NCBI RefSeq assembly: GCF_003570905.1
Contig: NZ_QXJM01000027.1
Span: forward strand, 1-64,000
Origin: Cohnella faecalis
Lineage (GTDB): Bacteria; Bacillota; Bacilli; Paenibacillales; Paenibacillaceae
DNA length: 64,000 nt
Reading direction: 5' to 3'
A program made the position numbers and the translations under genes. Below are positions 9,446 through 18,979 of this stretch, one piece after another. Each line of letters starts with the position of its first letter. The stretch's first letter is position 1. The notes under the pieces are model-generated. The model was given only the letters and a program-made list of their open reading frames with translations, ran no database searches and was not told the DNA's origin.

Positions 9446-10255
9446 TTGGCGAGTTCTTATCGGCAGTTCGCCTCGGTGTACGATCGTCTGATGGAAGAGA
9501 TGCCGTACTCGGAGTGGATGAGCTTCGCGAGAAAATGTTGGCAAACGTACGGAATGCCCCGCACGGTCGTCGATCTTGGATGCGGTACGGGCAACCTGTC
9601 GATTCCGCTGGCTCGTTCCGGCTTTCAAGTGTTCGGAATCGATCTTTCGTCGGACATGCTGGCGATCGCCCGCGGCAAATGGGACGAATCGTCCGTTCGA
9701 GGGCTTCGCTCGGAAGAAGGCTCCATTCGCTGGCTGCAGCAGGATATGCGCGATTGGGAGCTTCCCGAGCCGGTTGATGCCGTCATTAGCTTTTGCGATT
9801 GCCTCAACTATTTGACGGACGAGGATGGCGTTGTGGACGCTTTGCGCTGCACTTATGACGGCCTTGCGCCGGGCGGACTGTTCTTGTTCGACGTTCATGC
9901 GCCTTCCCAACTGGAGCGTTACGCCGAAGAGCAGCCGTTCGTCTACGACGAGAAGGATATCGCTTATTTGTGGACGAGCGAGTACGAGGAAGAGGCTCGC
10001 GTTATCAGACATGATCTTACTTTTTTCGTGCGGGAAGAAGCGGTCGGCTCGGGAGGCGGCAACGGCGGCGGTCTCTACCGGCGGTTCGAAGAGTCTCATG
10101 AACAGCGCGCTTACGAACCCGAATGGATAACGGCGCAGCTGGAGCGGATCGGATTCGAGCTGCTTCACCGGTGTGCCGATTTCAAATGGGACGAGCCGGA
10201 CGAGCGGTCCGAGCGGTTGTTCTATGTGGCAAGGAAGCCTTCGCGGAACGGTTGA
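9446..10255 (+). CDS. yqeM: Class I SAM-dependent methyltransferase, YqeM family
   Basis: The 269 residues contain the SAM-binding motif VVDLGCGTGNLSIPLA near residue 33, followed by GIDLSSDMLAIARGK and the acidic motif near IRWLQQDMRDWE. A short glycine-rich stretch (GSGGGNGGG, near residue 200) is an unusual insert. The likely start is TTG 9446, preceded by AAGGAGAGAAG and one base after the cvfB stop. In B. subtilis yqeM sits at the same operon end; its substrate is unknown. A strong hairpin follows the stop. Confidence 0.9.
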   Translation: MASSYRQFASVYDRLMEEMPYSEWMSFARKCWQTYGMPRTVVDLGCGTGNLSIPLARSGFQVFGIDLSSDMLAIARGKWDESSVRGLRSEEGSIRWLQQDMRDWELPEPVDAVISFCDCLNYLTDEDGVVDALRCTYDGLAPGGLFLFDVHAPSQLERYAEEQPFVYDEKDIAYLWTSEYEEEARVIRHDLTFFVREEAVGSGGGNGGGLYRRFEESHEQRAYEPEWITAQLERIGFELLHRCADFKWDEPDERSERLFYVARKPSRNG

Positions 10256-10274
10256 CCGTTGGGCTCCTTATTGC

Positions 10275-10332
10275 AAAATCCCCTTCGCTCAGGAGGACGG
10301 GCTTAAGCCCGTCCCTGAGCGAAGGGGATTTT
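10275..10332 (+). repeat. 58-bp near-perfect palindrome after yqeM (terminator-like element)
   Basis: Arms of 19 bases (AAAATCCCCTTCGCTCAGG at 10275-10293 and its exact complement at 10314-10332) flank an 18-base perfect palindrome centred on TTAA. Only two bases are unpaired. The terminal A4 and T4 let it act as a terminator in both directions, between yqeM and the convergent MMPL gene. Seventeen bases of the left arm recur at 50097-50113, so this is a repeat family, not just a terminator. Confidence 0.85.
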
Positions 10333-10430
10333 GTTTTAAGCCGCCGAAAGGTTAGGAGCAAGTGCCCCAGCGGGAGGAGCTCCCGCACATTCGGCGAAAA
10401 GCGTGCCGAGTGCGTCCAACACCTTGCTGC

Positions 10431-12650
10431 CTAAGAGCTGCGGACGTTACGTTCTTCGATTGGCGCGTACTTGCCGGGCCAGAATGCGCGGCGGCCGAGA
10501 AGCGTCGTGATGGCGGGGACGAGGAACGGCCTAACGACAAACGTGTCGAGCAGTACGCCGATGGCCGTGATCGTGCCGAACTGGACGAGCACCTGTATCG
10601 GCAAGGAAGCCAGGACGGCGAACGTGCCTGCCAGGATGAGTCCTGCCGACGTGATGACGCTGCCTGTTTCTCCGACTCCTTCGCGAATCGCTTGCTTGAG
10701 CGGCATCGTTTTTCGTTTTTGCCAAATGCTCGAAATCATGAAGATGTTGTAGTCCTCTCCCAACGCGACGAGGAAAACGAACGAATACAGCGGAATCGAG
10801 CCCGAGATAGCATCGACTCCGAACCCGAAGTGCAGAACGAGCCAGCCAAGCCCGAGTGCTGAAAAATAGGAGAGGATGACGGTCAGCACCAGGTAGACGG
10901 TAGCAACGACGGAACGAAGGTAAACGAGCAGCAGCAGGGTGATCATGCCGATAATGATCGGAATGATGACTCGCGTATCGCGGTCCCCGGTTACTTTGGT
11001 GTCGTGCTGCTCGGCTGTCTGCCCGCCGATCCATACGCTGTTCTCGGGCGAATCGGCTCCTGCTTTTTGCAAGGAGCTTTCGACGGCTGCGCGAAGATCG
11101 GGGATATGTCCCATCGCCTCCAAGGAATATGGATTCATGGATAACGTGACATCGTAGGCCACAATCGATGGCGTTTCCTTGCCGATAGTCGGCTTCGACA
11201 GCTCGGCTACGTACGGCAGTGCTCTGAGGTCATTCTCCAGCGACACCGCCTTGCCTTGCGTGTCCGCCATGACCTTGACCGGGGCGAGCTCTCCTTCGGA
11301 AAACTTTTCGCCGATCGTCTTGAAGCCTTCGCGGGAAGCCATATCCTCCGGGAACGACGACAAAATATCGAACGTAAATTTGATTTGGGGAGTGAAAGCG
11401 GCAAAGCCTCCAAGAACGATGATGGATGCGATGACGATCAAAGCCGGACGCTTGACGACGGCCGAGCCGATTCGATAACGGGGAGCGGCAGCGGCATGGG
11501 GAGCCGGCTTCCCTTTTTTTCGTGCCCGTTCGGCTTGCATTCCTTCCGTACGCGGCACGAACGGCCAGAACGAAGCCCGCCCGATAATGGCAAGCAAGGC
11601 GGGAACGAGCGTCAGACTGGCGATGCCCATGACGAAGATGGCAATGCTGAACGGAGCGGCGAAGCGATGATACGCTCCGTATTCCGCCGCCAGTAGAGCC
11701 AGAAGCGAGAGCACGACGGTAAAGCCGCTCATCGCGATAGCTCCGGAAGCTCCCGAGAACGCGGCGCGCAGCGCTTTTCCTTTGTCGCCTTCCGTTTTCA
11801 GCAGCTGACGGAAGCGGGCGATGAGGAACAGGCAATAGTCGGTTCCCGCTCCGAACAAGAGAACGGTCATAATCGATATGCCTTGAGAGTCGACCGTAAT
11901 CCAGCCTTCGTGAGCCATCCAACCGAGCAATGGGCCGATGACACCGTACGCGAATCCGACTGCGACTAGCGGAATGAAAGCGAGAATAGGCGAACGGTAG
12001 ATAAGCAGCAGCAGAGCGAGCACGAGTACGACAGTCGCCATCAGCAGGGCGAAATCGGCGTTTTTGAACAGTCCAGTCGCATCGATCTGTATGCCGACAG
12101 GCCCGGTCGCTCGTGCGGTTAGCTCGTTGTCGCTGCCGGCCGCCGCTTCGAACGGGTTGGCTCCCAATAACGCCGCCGCGTCCTCTTTTAGCTTATCGAC
12201 GCCTTCCTTGAGTTGATCCGTATCCGCCGATTTGCTGAAAAAGACCGGAGTGACAAGCGTACTGCCGTCTTCGGATAACTGTCCCTTCAGAGCTGCAAGC
12301 GGAACCTGATGAAGGGGCGGGATGGAAGTCTGGTGCGGGACGGGAGCTTCGGTCCATTGCCCGGAAAGCTTCTGGATGTGCTGCAAGTCTTCATCCGTCA
12401 ATCCTGTGCCCCGATGCCAGACGAGCAAGGCGGGAATGTCGGCGCCCCCGGGAAACTCCCGATTCGCCAACGCTTCCGCTTGGACGGATGGCTTGGAGTC
12501 GGACAGGTTCGGAGCGTTGTTCTTTTCTTCATTATTGACGGATGGCAGAAGGGCGCTCATAAGTCCTGCAGCGGCGATCCATATAAGAAGCGTTACCCAG
12601 CGGCTCCATTTGCCCGTCACCCATTTGGCCAATCCCGATTTCGGATTCAT
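10431..12650 (-). CDS. MMPL/RND-type membrane transporter
   Basis: A 739-residue transporter of the MMPL family (YdfJ-like), with two similar halves. Each half has one N-terminal span, a large external domain and a five- to six-span bundle. The first span is WVTLLIWIAAAGLMSALLPS; later bundles include FALLMATVVLVLALLLLIYR and VIIPIIIGMITLLLLVYL. Motifs such as GAGTDYCLFLIARFRQLL and GEDYNIFMISS match the RND proton-relay helices. It is probably an exporter of lipids or drugs driven by proton flow. ATG 12650 faces a TetR gene across 144 bases, so that regulator probably represses it. Confidence 0.93.
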   Translation of the reverse strand: MNPKSGLAKWVTGKWSRWVTLLIWIAAAGLMSALLPSVNNEEKNNAPNLSDSKPSVQAEALANREFPGGADIPALLVWHRGTGLTDEDLQHIQKLSGQWTEAPVPHQTSIPPLHQVPLAALKGQLSEDGSTLVTPVFFSKSADTDQLKEGVDKLKEDAAALLGANPFEAAAGSDNELTARATGPVGIQIDATGLFKNADFALLMATVVLVLALLLLIYRSPILAFIPLVAVGFAYGVIGPLLGWMAHEGWITVDSQGISIMTVLLFGAGTDYCLFLIARFRQLLKTEGDKGKALRAAFSGASGAIAMSGFTVVLSLLALLAAEYGAYHRFAAPFSIAIFVMGIASLTLVPALLAIIGRASFWPFVPRTEGMQAERARKKGKPAPHAAAAPRYRIGSAVVKRPALIVIASIIVLGGFAAFTPQIKFTFDILSSFPEDMASREGFKTIGEKFSEGELAPVKVMADTQGKAVSLENDLRALPYVAELSKPTIGKETPSIVAYDVTLSMNPYSLEAMGHIPDLRAAVESSLQKAGADSPENSVWIGGQTAEQHDTKVTGDRDTRVIIPIIIGMITLLLLVYLRSVVATVYLVLTVILSYFSALGLGWLVLHFGFGVDAISGSIPLYSFVFLVALGEDYNIFMISSIWQKRKTMPLKQAIREGVGETGSVITSAGLILAGTFAVLASLPIQVLVQFGTITAIGVLLDTFVVRPFLVPAITTLLGRRAFWPGKYAPIEERNVRSS

Positions 12651-12794
12651 TTTGTCGTGTGCCCCCTCTAAATCTTCCGGTCTGATGATCGAAACGATGT
12701 TTTAGGATATAATGGTTTAACGCAGTTTGTATTAATTATATATACCGGAAGGTTAATTATGCAACTTTGAAATGTCGGGTAGGTGAAGTTCTCG
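12651..12794. promoter_or_regulatory. Divergent control region between the MMPL and TetR genes
   Basis: AT-rich relative to its surroundings. It holds TATAAT at 12710-12715 and a TTAATTATATATA stretch near 12732. ACC and GGT form a small inverted pair around GGAA near 12745. No clear long operator palindrome was found, so the TetR binding site is placed here only by gene arrangement. Confidence 0.45.
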
Positions 12795-13436
12795 ATGTCA
12801 AAATCGAAAGAACCGGCCAAAAGATCGCCCGGGCGGCCGAAAGTCGTCGATCAAGGAACGCTTCCGATGAGGGATGCCATTCTGAGAATGGCGTCCGCTT
12901 TATTCATGGAGATGGGGTTCGAGCCTGTATCGGTTAATCAGGTGGCCGAAAAAACCGGTGTGACCAAGGCTTCCGTCTATTATTATTTCACGAGCAAAGC
13001 GGAGCTGTTCACGGCATCGGTATCTGAAATGATGGGGCGAATTCGGGAGAGCACGTTATACCATCTGCGGCAAACGGGAGATTTGAGAACGAGATTAAAT
13101 CAACTTGCCGCCGCCAAGCTTCGCCATCCTCATATCGAGTTCGAATCGATGATGAGGGAAGCGATGCCATCGCTCTCCGAAGAACAGAGGGAGAGAATCC
13201 GTTCCGCAGAGCAACGAATCCACGATGCGGTGACGGACGGGTTTATCGAGGCGATGGAAAAGGGAGAGATTGCAAAAGCAAATCCGCTGCTGCTCTCGCA
13301 TGCTTTCGGATCTTTGCTTATGATGGGCAATCGCGCCTCCGAGCTGGCTGGCGGTTCGTCCGGAAAGCCTTTGGCCGAGCAGATCGTCGATCTATTTTGG
13401 TGCGGGATCTCGCAAAATTCGAATGGAACGGTTTGA
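12795..13436 (+). CDS. TetR/AcrR family transcriptional regulator
   Basis: A 213-residue repressor. The N-terminal helix-turn-helix reads ILRMASALFMEMGFEPVSVNQVAEKTGVTKASVYYYFTSKAELF (residues about 31-75, quoted here only for its family pattern: ALF..G...VSV..VA...GV...S.YYYF). The rest is a helical ligand-binding domain. ATG 12795 has GGTAGGTGAAG upstream; a GTG four codons earlier is less well placed. It is divergent from the MMPL transporter and probably represses it. The basic N-terminus (KSKEPAKRSPGRPK) is typical. The inducer is unknown. Confidence 0.92.
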   Translation: MSKSKEPAKRSPGRPKVVDQGTLPMRDAILRMASALFMEMGFEPVSVNQVAEKTGVTKASVYYYFTSKAELFTASVSEMMGRIRESTLYHLRQTGDLRTRLNQLAAAKLRHPHIEFESMMREAMPSLSEEQRERIRSAEQRIHDAVTDGFIEAMEKGEIAKANPLLLSHAFGSLLMMGNRASELAGGSSGKPLAEQIVDLFWCGISQNSNGTV

Positions 13437-13467
13437 ATGGCATGTACCGATAAGAGGAGGTAACGAA

Positions 13468-14385
13468 GTGAAGTCCATTCCGGTTCAAAGCTTGGTGGAT
13501 CGATTCCAGCTTGAAGTATTGGCAGGGGAAGAAAGGCTGGATCGAAGCATTACACGCTCCAGATCGCATCGTCCGGGACTTGAATTCGTCGGTTACTTCG
13601 ATTTTTTTCCGATGGAACGCGTTCAGGTGCTCGGGAGGAAGGAAATCAACTATTTGCATAAGCAGACCGCCGAGGAGCGGAAGCTCCACATCGGCAACGT
13701 CGTCAAATATCATCCTCCTTGTTTCATCGTAACGACGAATCAAGACGGGCTCAAATATTTAATGAAGTTTTGCCAGGAGGAAGGAATCCCGCTGCTGCGG
13801 ACAGCCGAAACGACGACGGAGTTTATCGCCAAGCTCGATGCTTATCTGATCAAGGAGCTTGCTCCGGAAATTTCCGTGCATGGCGTGTGCTTGAACGTAT
13901 CGGGAATCGGTATTCTGCTGCGAGGCAAGTCGGGCATCGGCAAAAGCGAAACCGCCCACACGCTCATACGGAGGGGACACCGGCTCGTAGCCGACGATAT
14001 CGTCGTGCTCAAGAAGCTAAGCCCGCATACGCTGCTCGGTTCGCATAACGGGGTGACGAAGGAATTTCTCGCGCTGCGGAGCATCGGGCTCGTGAACGTC
14101 GTTCGCTTGTACGGACGAAAGGCTTTTCAAGACGAGACGCGTATCGTGCTCGATATCGAGCTGTGTCCTTGGAAGGATCAGGCGCTCAACAACGATCTGG
14201 AGCTTGAGGCGAAATACACCGAATATCTCGGGGTACGCATTCCTCATATCGAAATTCAACTGCAGCCGGGACGGGACGTCGCGGGGATGATCGAAGCTGC
14301 GGCGAACAATTGGTATTTGAAGCAGCAAGGCTATAGCGCGGCGGAGGAGTTCATGAAGCGGCTCGAGGGCGAGATTCGCAATTGA
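13468..14385 (+). CDS. HPr kinase/phosphorylase-like protein
   Basis: HprK phosphorylates HPr on Ser46 in carbon catabolite control. This 305-residue protein keeps the whole HprK plan: N-terminal domain, conserved His in ISVHGV, P-loop GKSGIGKS at 153-160, RGHRLVADD, and PGRDVAG for the late arginine. The signature loop, LEIRGLGII in known HprK, reads LALRSIGLVN at about 201-210, losing the Glu and a Gly. The N-terminal domain is also divergent. GTG 13468 has AGAGGAGG seven bases upstream. It follows the TetR gene by 31 bases. Canonical hprK normally sits by lgt, so this may be a second, divergent copy. Confidence 0.8.
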   Translation: MKSIPVQSLVDRFQLEVLAGEERLDRSITRSRSHRPGLEFVGYFDFFPMERVQVLGRKEINYLHKQTAEERKLHIGNVVKYHPPCFIVTTNQDGLKYLMKFCQEEGIPLLRTAETTTEFIAKLDAYLIKELAPEISVHGVCLNVSGIGILLRGKSGIGKSETAHTLIRRGHRLVADDIVVLKKLSPHTLLGSHNGVTKEFLALRSIGLVNVVRLYGRKAFQDETRIVLDIELCPWKDQALNNDLELEAKYTEYLGVRIPHIEIQLQPGRDVAGMIEAAANNWYLKQQGYSAAEEFMKRLEGEIRN

Positions 14386-14504
14386 GGGAATGGATGGGAT
14401 CTCGTCCCACTGTTTCGCGTCCGCACGCTTTCTCTGGGCGAATGTGTGGGAACGTGTCGGAAGGTGCAGGGCAATATGCCTGAAAGTGCGGCAGCGTCAA
14501 CAGC

Positions 14505-14534
14505 TTGACATCTTTTGCTTCGGGTGGCTATAAT
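14505..14534 (+). promoter_or_regulatory. Sigma-A promoter of the leuS T-box transcript
   Basis: TTGACA at 14505-14510 and TATAAT at 14529-14534, both consensus, with an 18-base spacer. It sits directly upstream of the T-box leader. Confidence 0.9.
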
Positions 14535-14539
14535 CAGGG

Positions 14540-14788
14540 CATATGTTAGGGCAGTGAACAGGAATAGTAGTCGATTGGACGTACCCTTAGAGAGCCGGCG
14601 ATTGGTGCAAGCCGGCGGACGTCCGCGATGAACTCGCCTGGGAGCCTTTGCGCGCAAGCGCGGCGAATCCCCCTCGTTACGGGGCACAAGTGGGCGAAAC
14701 CTCAAGCAGAGGATTCGTCAACTAGGGTGGTACCACGGGAATTAATCCTCTCGTCCCTAGCGACATCGCTGGGGGCGGGAGGTTTTAT
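14540..14788 (+). promoter_or_regulatory. Leucine T-box leader (riboswitch) with terminator
   Basis: T-box leaders sense uncharged tRNA and permit read-through into aminoacyl-tRNA synthetase genes. The T-box core AGGGTGGTACCACGG is at 14724-14738. The specifier is CTC (Leu) at 14633-14635, preceded by GAA in the usual specifier-loop context. The TGGT at 14728-14731 fits the tRNA-Leu 3' end with discriminator A. The terminator stem runs 14747-14782, followed by TTTT. Region 14386-14504 upstream holds nothing recognised apart from a short GGGAT/CCC hairpin after the HprK-like gene. Confidence 0.95.
14747..14786 (+). terminator. T-box-controlled intrinsic terminator before leuS
   Basis: CCTC 14747-14750 through AGCG pairs with CGCT through GAGG 14779-14782, around an ACAT loop, and TTTT follows. 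It competes with the antiterminator that contains the T-box core. Confidence 0.88.
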
Positions 14789-14813
14789 TATGTTCAAGGG
14801 AGCTACGGAAGTT

Positions 14814-17249
14814 ATGAGCGAAGACAACAAACAAGGCTACAGGCCTCTTGCAATCGAGCCGAAATGGCAGAAACATTGGGACGAGAACAAAACGTTCCGT
14901 ACTACGGAAGAAAAAGGAAAGCCGAAGTTTTACGCGCTCGATATGTTTCCTTATCCGTCCGGGGCGGGCTTGCACGTCGGTCATCCGGAAGGGTATACCG
15001 CAACCGATATCGTCAGCCGCTATAAGCGGATGAAAGGCTTCAACGTTCTGCATCCGATGGGTTGGGATGCCTTCGGTTTGCCTGCCGAGCAGTACGCTTT
15101 GCAAACCGGCCGCCATCCGCGCGAAATTACGGTTGAGAACATTAACAATTTCCGCCGCCAGATCAAATCGCTCGGCTTCTCCTACGATTGGGAGCGCGAA
15201 TTCAGCACGACGGACCCGGATTATTACAAATGGACGCAATGGATTTTTATCCAACTGTTTAAGAAAGGGTTGGCCTACGTCGCGGAAGTGCCGGTTAACT
15301 GGTGTCCGGCGCTCGGAACGGTGCTGGCGAACGAGGAAGTTATCGACGGCTTGAGCGAGCGCGGCGGCCATCCGGTCATTCGGAAGCCGATGCGCCAATG
15401 GATGCTCAAAATTACCGAATACGCCGAGCGGCTGCTGGAGGATCTCGAGGAGCTCGATTGGTCCGAGAGCATCAAGGATATGCAGCGCAACTGGATCGGC
15501 AAATCGACGGGAGCGGAAGTGACGTTCGCTATCGAGGGTCATGACGCGGCGCTGACTGTGTTCACGACACGTCCGGACACGCTGTTCGGCGCAACGTATT
15601 GCGTTCTGGCTCCCGAGCACGAGCTTGTCTCGGCCATCGCGTCGGACGAACAGCGGGCGGCGGTTCAAGCTTACGTCGATCAAGCCGCCCGCAAGAGCGA
15701 CCTGGAGAGGACCGATCTCGCCAAGGACAAAACGGGAGTGTTCACGGGCGCTTACGCGATCAATCCGGTGAATGGCGCTAAAGCGCCGATCTGGATCGCG
15801 GACTACGTTCTGGGAGGCTATGGAACGGGCGCCATCATGGCGGTTCCGGGCCATGACGAGCGGGACTGGGAATTCGCGAAAAAATTCGATCTTCCGATCG
15901 TCGAAGTCGTCTCGGGCGGCAACGTCGAGGAAGCGGCATTCACAGGCGACGGCGAGCACGTCAACTCCGATTTCCTGAACGGCTTGTCCACGCCAGACGC
16001 GATCAAAGCGATGATCGAGCGGCTGGAGAACATCGGCAAAGGCCAAGGCAAGGTCACATACCGTCTGCGCGACTGGCTGTTCAGCCGCCAGCGTTATTGG
16101 GGCGAACCGATCCCTGTCATTCATTGGGAGGACGGTACGATGGATACGGTGCCGGAAGACGAGCTTCCGCTGCTGCTTCCTGATGTCGACGCGATCGAGC
16201 CTTCCGGAACCGGCGAATCTCCGCTCGCGAACGTAACCGACTGGCTGAATGTCGTCGATCCGAAAACCGGACGCAAAGGCCGTCGCGAGACGAACACGAT
16301 GCCGCAATGGGCGGGCAGCTGCTGGTACTATTTGCGCTTCATCGATCCAAGCAACGACAAGGAAATCTGCTCGCCGGAGAAGCAGCGCGAATGGCTTCCG
16401 GTCGACCTTTATATCGGCGGAGCGGAGCACGCGGTTCTTCATCTTTTGTACGCTCGCTTCTGGCACAAAGTGCTGTACGATATCGGCGTCGTAGAGACGA
16501 AGGAGCCGTTCCACAAGCTCGTCAACCAAGGGATGATTCTCGGCATGAACAACGAGAAAATGTCCAAATCCCGTGGCAACGTCATCAATCCCGACGATAT
16601 CGTGAACGAGTTCGGCGCGGACACGCTGCGGATGTACGAAATGTTCATGGGGCCGCTCGAAGCGACGAAGCCGTGGAACACGAACGGCGTCGAAGGCGTT
16701 TACCGTTTCCTCGCTCGCGTATGGCGGCTGTTCACGGACGAGAACGGCAAGCTGAGCGAGCGCATTCAAGACGTCGAAGGCGACGCAGCGTTCCGTCGCA
16801 CTTGGCATAAGAGCGTCAAGAAAGTAACGGAGGATTACGAGGCGCTTCGCTTCAACACGGCGATCAGCCAAATGATGATCTTCGTGAACGAGGCGTACAA
16901 GACGGACGTGCTTCCGAAGCAAGCGATGGAGCATTTTGCTCAGATGCTTTCGCCGATTGCGCCGCACATTACGGAAGAGCTGTGGGAGCTTCTCGGTCAC
17001 GGAGAATCCATCGCTTATGCCGCTTGGCCGCAATACGATCCGTCTTTGACGGTCGATGCCGAAGTCGAAATCGCAGTGCAAGTGAACGGCAAAATCGTCG
17101 ATCGCGTCAACATCGCCTCCGATCTCGACGAAGCGGGCATGCAGGAACTGGCGCTCGCTCTCGATAAAGTCAAAACTTTAATTGAAGGAAAAACAATTCG
17201 CAAATTAATTGCCGTCAAAGGCAAGCTCGTCAATATTGTCGCCAACTGA
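14814..17249 (+). CDS. leuS: Leucyl-tRNA synthetase
   Basis: LeuS charges tRNA-Leu. The 811 residues match bacterial LeuRS. The class I HIGH motif is in [14 protein letters not shown] near residue 48, the zinc/CP1 editing domain carries [12 protein letters not shown], and KMSKS is in [13 protein letters not shown] near residue 585. A C-terminal tRNA-binding tail follows. ATG 14814 has AAGGGAG eleven bases upstream. The earlier in-frame ATG 14790 would place its ribosome-binding site inside the T-box terminator, so 14814 is preferred. Expression is controlled by the leucine T-box. Confidence 0.97.
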   Translation: MSEDNKQGYRPLAIEPKWQKHWDENKTFRTTEEKGKPKFYALDMFPYPSGAGLHVGHPEGYTATDIVSRYKRMKGFNVLHPMGWDAFGLPAEQYALQTGRHPREITVENINNFRRQIKSLGFSYDWEREFSTTDPDYYKWTQWIFIQLFKKGLAYVAEVPVNWCPALGTVLANEEVIDGLSERGGHPVIRKPMRQWMLKITEYAERLLEDLEELDWSESIKDMQRNWIGKSTGAEVTFAIEGHDAALTVFTTRPDTLFGATYCVLAPEHELVSAIASDEQRAAVQAYVDQAARKSDLERTDLAKDKTGVFTGAYAINPVNGAKAPIWIADYVLGGYGTGAIMAVPGHDERDWEFAKKFDLPIVEVVSGGNVEEAAFTGDGEHVNSDFLNGLSTPDAIKAMIERLENIGKGQGKVTYRLRDWLFSRQRYWGEPIPVIHWEDGTMDTVPEDELPLLLPDVDAIEPSGTGESPLANVTDWLNVVDPKTGRKGRRETNTMPQWAGSCWYYLRFIDPSNDKEICSPEKQREWLPVDLYIGGAEHAVLHLLYARFWHKVLYDIGVVETKEPFHKLVNQGMILGMNNEKMSKSRGNVINPDDIVNEFGADTLRMYEMFMGPLEATKPWNTNGVEGVYRFLARVWRLFTDENGKLSERIQDVEGDAAFRRTWHKSVKKVTEDYEALRFNTAISQMMIFVNEAYKTDVLPKQAMEHFAQMLSPIAPHITEELWELLGHGESIAYAAWPQYDPSLTVDAEVEIAVQVNGKIVDRVNIASDLDEAGMQELALALDKVKTLIEGKTIRKLIAVKGKLVNIVAN

Positions 17250-17255
17250 AGCACA

Positions 17256-17290
17256 GGGGCGCTCTCCTCGCGGAGAAGCGCCCCTTTTTT
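17256..17290 (+). terminator. Intrinsic terminator after leuS
   Basis: GGGGCGCT at 17256-17263 pairs with AGCGCCCC ending at 17284, with CTCC/GGAG extending the stem, then T6. The convergent comER gene ends 11 bases later, so it may serve both. Confidence 0.9.
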
Positions 17291-17300
17291 GTACCCGTAT

Positions 17301-18152
17301 TCAATTATCGTCGTTGCCGGCGGCTTCGATAGCGCTTGCCAGAGAAGCGTCGACCTTGCTTAAATCTTCGGCGTATTTCTCGTGCGTCGTCCGGAACACG
17401 TCAGCGAACGCCCCTGTCGTGCGGGCTTTCAGCTTTTCCAGGGCGGCTGCCGTTATTCCGCCCGGCACGGACACTTTGGCTTGCAGCTGTGCCGTCGAAT
17501 AACGCTGTTCGACCAGCATTCGCGCGGTACCCAGCAGCATTTCGCCTGCAAGCTCGGTCGCCTTTTCCCGGTTGATTCCGGCTGTCGTGACGGCGGCTTC
17601 GATGAACTCCTCCAGCAAGTAGGAGATAAAGGCGGGACCGCACGCGGACAAGTCCGAGGCGGCTCGAACCTCCTCCTCGGCGATTTCAACCGGTCGGCTA
17701 ATGTGAGAGAACAAATCCCATAGAAGCGTCCTGTCGCCGGGAGCCAGGCGGCTGCCCCACATGAACAACGATGCTCCGCAATAGGCGCTGTTGACGACGC
17801 TAGGGATGATTTTGGCTATTTTGCATGGCAGCACCTGTTCCAATTGGGAGAGAGTGACCGGGCTCGTTATCGATACGACAAGCTGCTCGGGGCTCATGAC
17901 CGGAGCGATTTCCTCCAGAACGGCGCGAAAATCCATCGGCTTCACGCACAAAAACAACAAGTCCGAAGCATCCGCGGTATCGCTATTGGAGGGGAGCGCG
18001 GCAAGTCCGGGAAATTTTTCGGCCAGCTTCGCGGTTTTGGAGGGGGTGCGGGAGCTGGCCACGATATTGTCAGGCTGGATCGCGCCGGTAGCTATGAACG
18101 CTTCCATCAACAGGCTTCCCATGCTGCCCGCACCGATGAAGCCGATTTTCAT
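17301..18152 (-). CDS. comER: ComER, pyrroline-5-carboxylate reductase-like protein
   Basis: A 283-residue member of the ProC family. The N-terminal NAD(P)-binding fold starts MKIGFIGAGSMG, followed by VASSRTPSK, LLFLCVKP and later SACGPAFISYLLEEF and VSVPGGITAAALE. Position identifies it: it is divergent from comEA, exactly as comER in B. subtilis. ComER has been linked to sporulation and biofilm control in Bacillus; whether it is an active proline enzyme is unclear. ATG 18152 has GGAGGGACGAAGG upstream. The shared 121-base intergenic region probably holds promoters for both directions. Confidence 0.92.
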   Translation of the reverse strand: MKIGFIGAGSMGSLLMEAFIATGAIQPDNIVASSRTPSKTAKLAEKFPGLAALPSNSDTADASDLLFLCVKPMDFRAVLEEIAPVMSPEQLVVSITSPVTLSQLEQVLPCKIAKIIPSVVNSAYCGASLFMWGSRLAPGDRTLLWDLFSHISRPVEIAEEEVRAASDLSACGPAFISYLLEEFIEAAVTTAGINREKATELAGEMLLGTARMLVEQRYSTAQLQAKVSVPGGITAAALEKLKARTTGAFADVFRTTHEKYAEDLSKVDASLASAIEAAGNDDN

Positions 18153-18273
18153 CCTTCGTCCCTCCTCCGTTAACGTTCATTCATCCCAGTCTATGTGCGA
18201 GGGGTTGGCCGACATGCGCTTTTTAGATTCAAACGAATGAAAATGATCTTGTTAAGGAAGGTGGAGTCGCTAG

Positions 18274-18831
18274 ATGCTCGACAGTTCGCAAGGCAGACGT
18301 TCGATTCGAAAAATGGCGGCGTATGCGGCGGTTGCAGCCGGGACGTTGCTGCTCGCCGTCGCTCTCTTGCTTCCGTCCAACAAACCGGCTGTGCCCGGAT
18401 GGGAGACGGTGAACGGCGAAGTCGGGGCGCGGCTGGTCACGACTCCCGACGATCTCGGGCAAACGGGCGAACAGGCGGGGAGGAGCGCATCCATAAATAC
18501 GGCCCCAATACCTTCTTCTCAGCCCTCGGCAACGACTCCGAATTTTTCAACATCGTCCCCGGAGCCGTCGCACAACTCGTCCGCTCCCGCCGCTTCGCCT
18601 TCGCCTGAACCGCTTCGGATAGCCGATCAGGCTGGCAAGCTGGATTTGAACAGCGCCACACTGGCGGAGCTGGACGAGCTGCCCGGTATCGGACCGGCCA
18701 AAGCAAAGGCGATTGCCGACTATCGGGACAAGCGAGGGAAGTTCAAGTCCGTGGATGAGCTGAGTTCCATCAAAGGAATCGGAACCAAGCTTATGGAGAA
18801 AATCAGACCGCTGGTGTTCGTTCGGGAATGA
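18274..18831 (+). CDS. comEA: ComEA, DNA-uptake receptor with helix-hairpin-helix domain
   Basis: ComEA binds transforming DNA at the cell surface. The 185 residues start with a short cytoplasmic tail and one membrane span (AAYAAVAAGTLLLAVALLL, about residues 10-29). A long Ser/Pro/Ala-rich linker follows (about 45-118), then two helix-hairpin-helix motifs (LDELPGIGPAKAKAIADYR and LSSIKGIGTKLMEKI). The SLBB-type domain found between span and HhH in B. subtilis ComEA is missing; the linker replaces it. Start ATG 18274 has GGAAGGTGGAG upstream. First gene of the comE set. Confidence 0.93.
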   Translation: MLDSSQGRRSIRKMAAYAAVAAGTLLLAVALLLPSNKPAVPGWETVNGEVGARLVTTPDDLGQTGEQAGRSASINTAPIPSSQPSATTPNFSTSSPEPSHNSSAPAASPSPEPLRIADQAGKLDLNSATLAELDELPGIGPAKAKAIADYRDKRGKFKSVDELSSIKGIGTKLMEKIRPLVFVRE

Positions 18832-18979
18832 GGCTTCGCTGCGAGAGGCCGCATTGTCGGCTCGACGTCCTTCTTTCCCAATCGTTCAAAATATGCGACA
18901 ATGATGAAAATCAACCTTATCGAATGGTTGAAGCTGCCAATTCATCGCGAGCGCGAGACTTAAGGGAGGACCAATCGGA

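Noticed and set aside
10362..10862. Plus-strand frame opposite the MMPL gene
   Set aside because: Shadow of the minus-strand transporter; no family features.
14790..14813. Earlier ATG for leuS
   Set aside because: It sits at the base of the T-box terminator; its ribosome-binding site would be inside the stem.
14757..17081. Long minus-strand open frame opposite leuS (774 codons)
   Set aside because: A shadow of codon bias in GC-rich sequence; the plus-strand frame is an unmistakable LeuRS.
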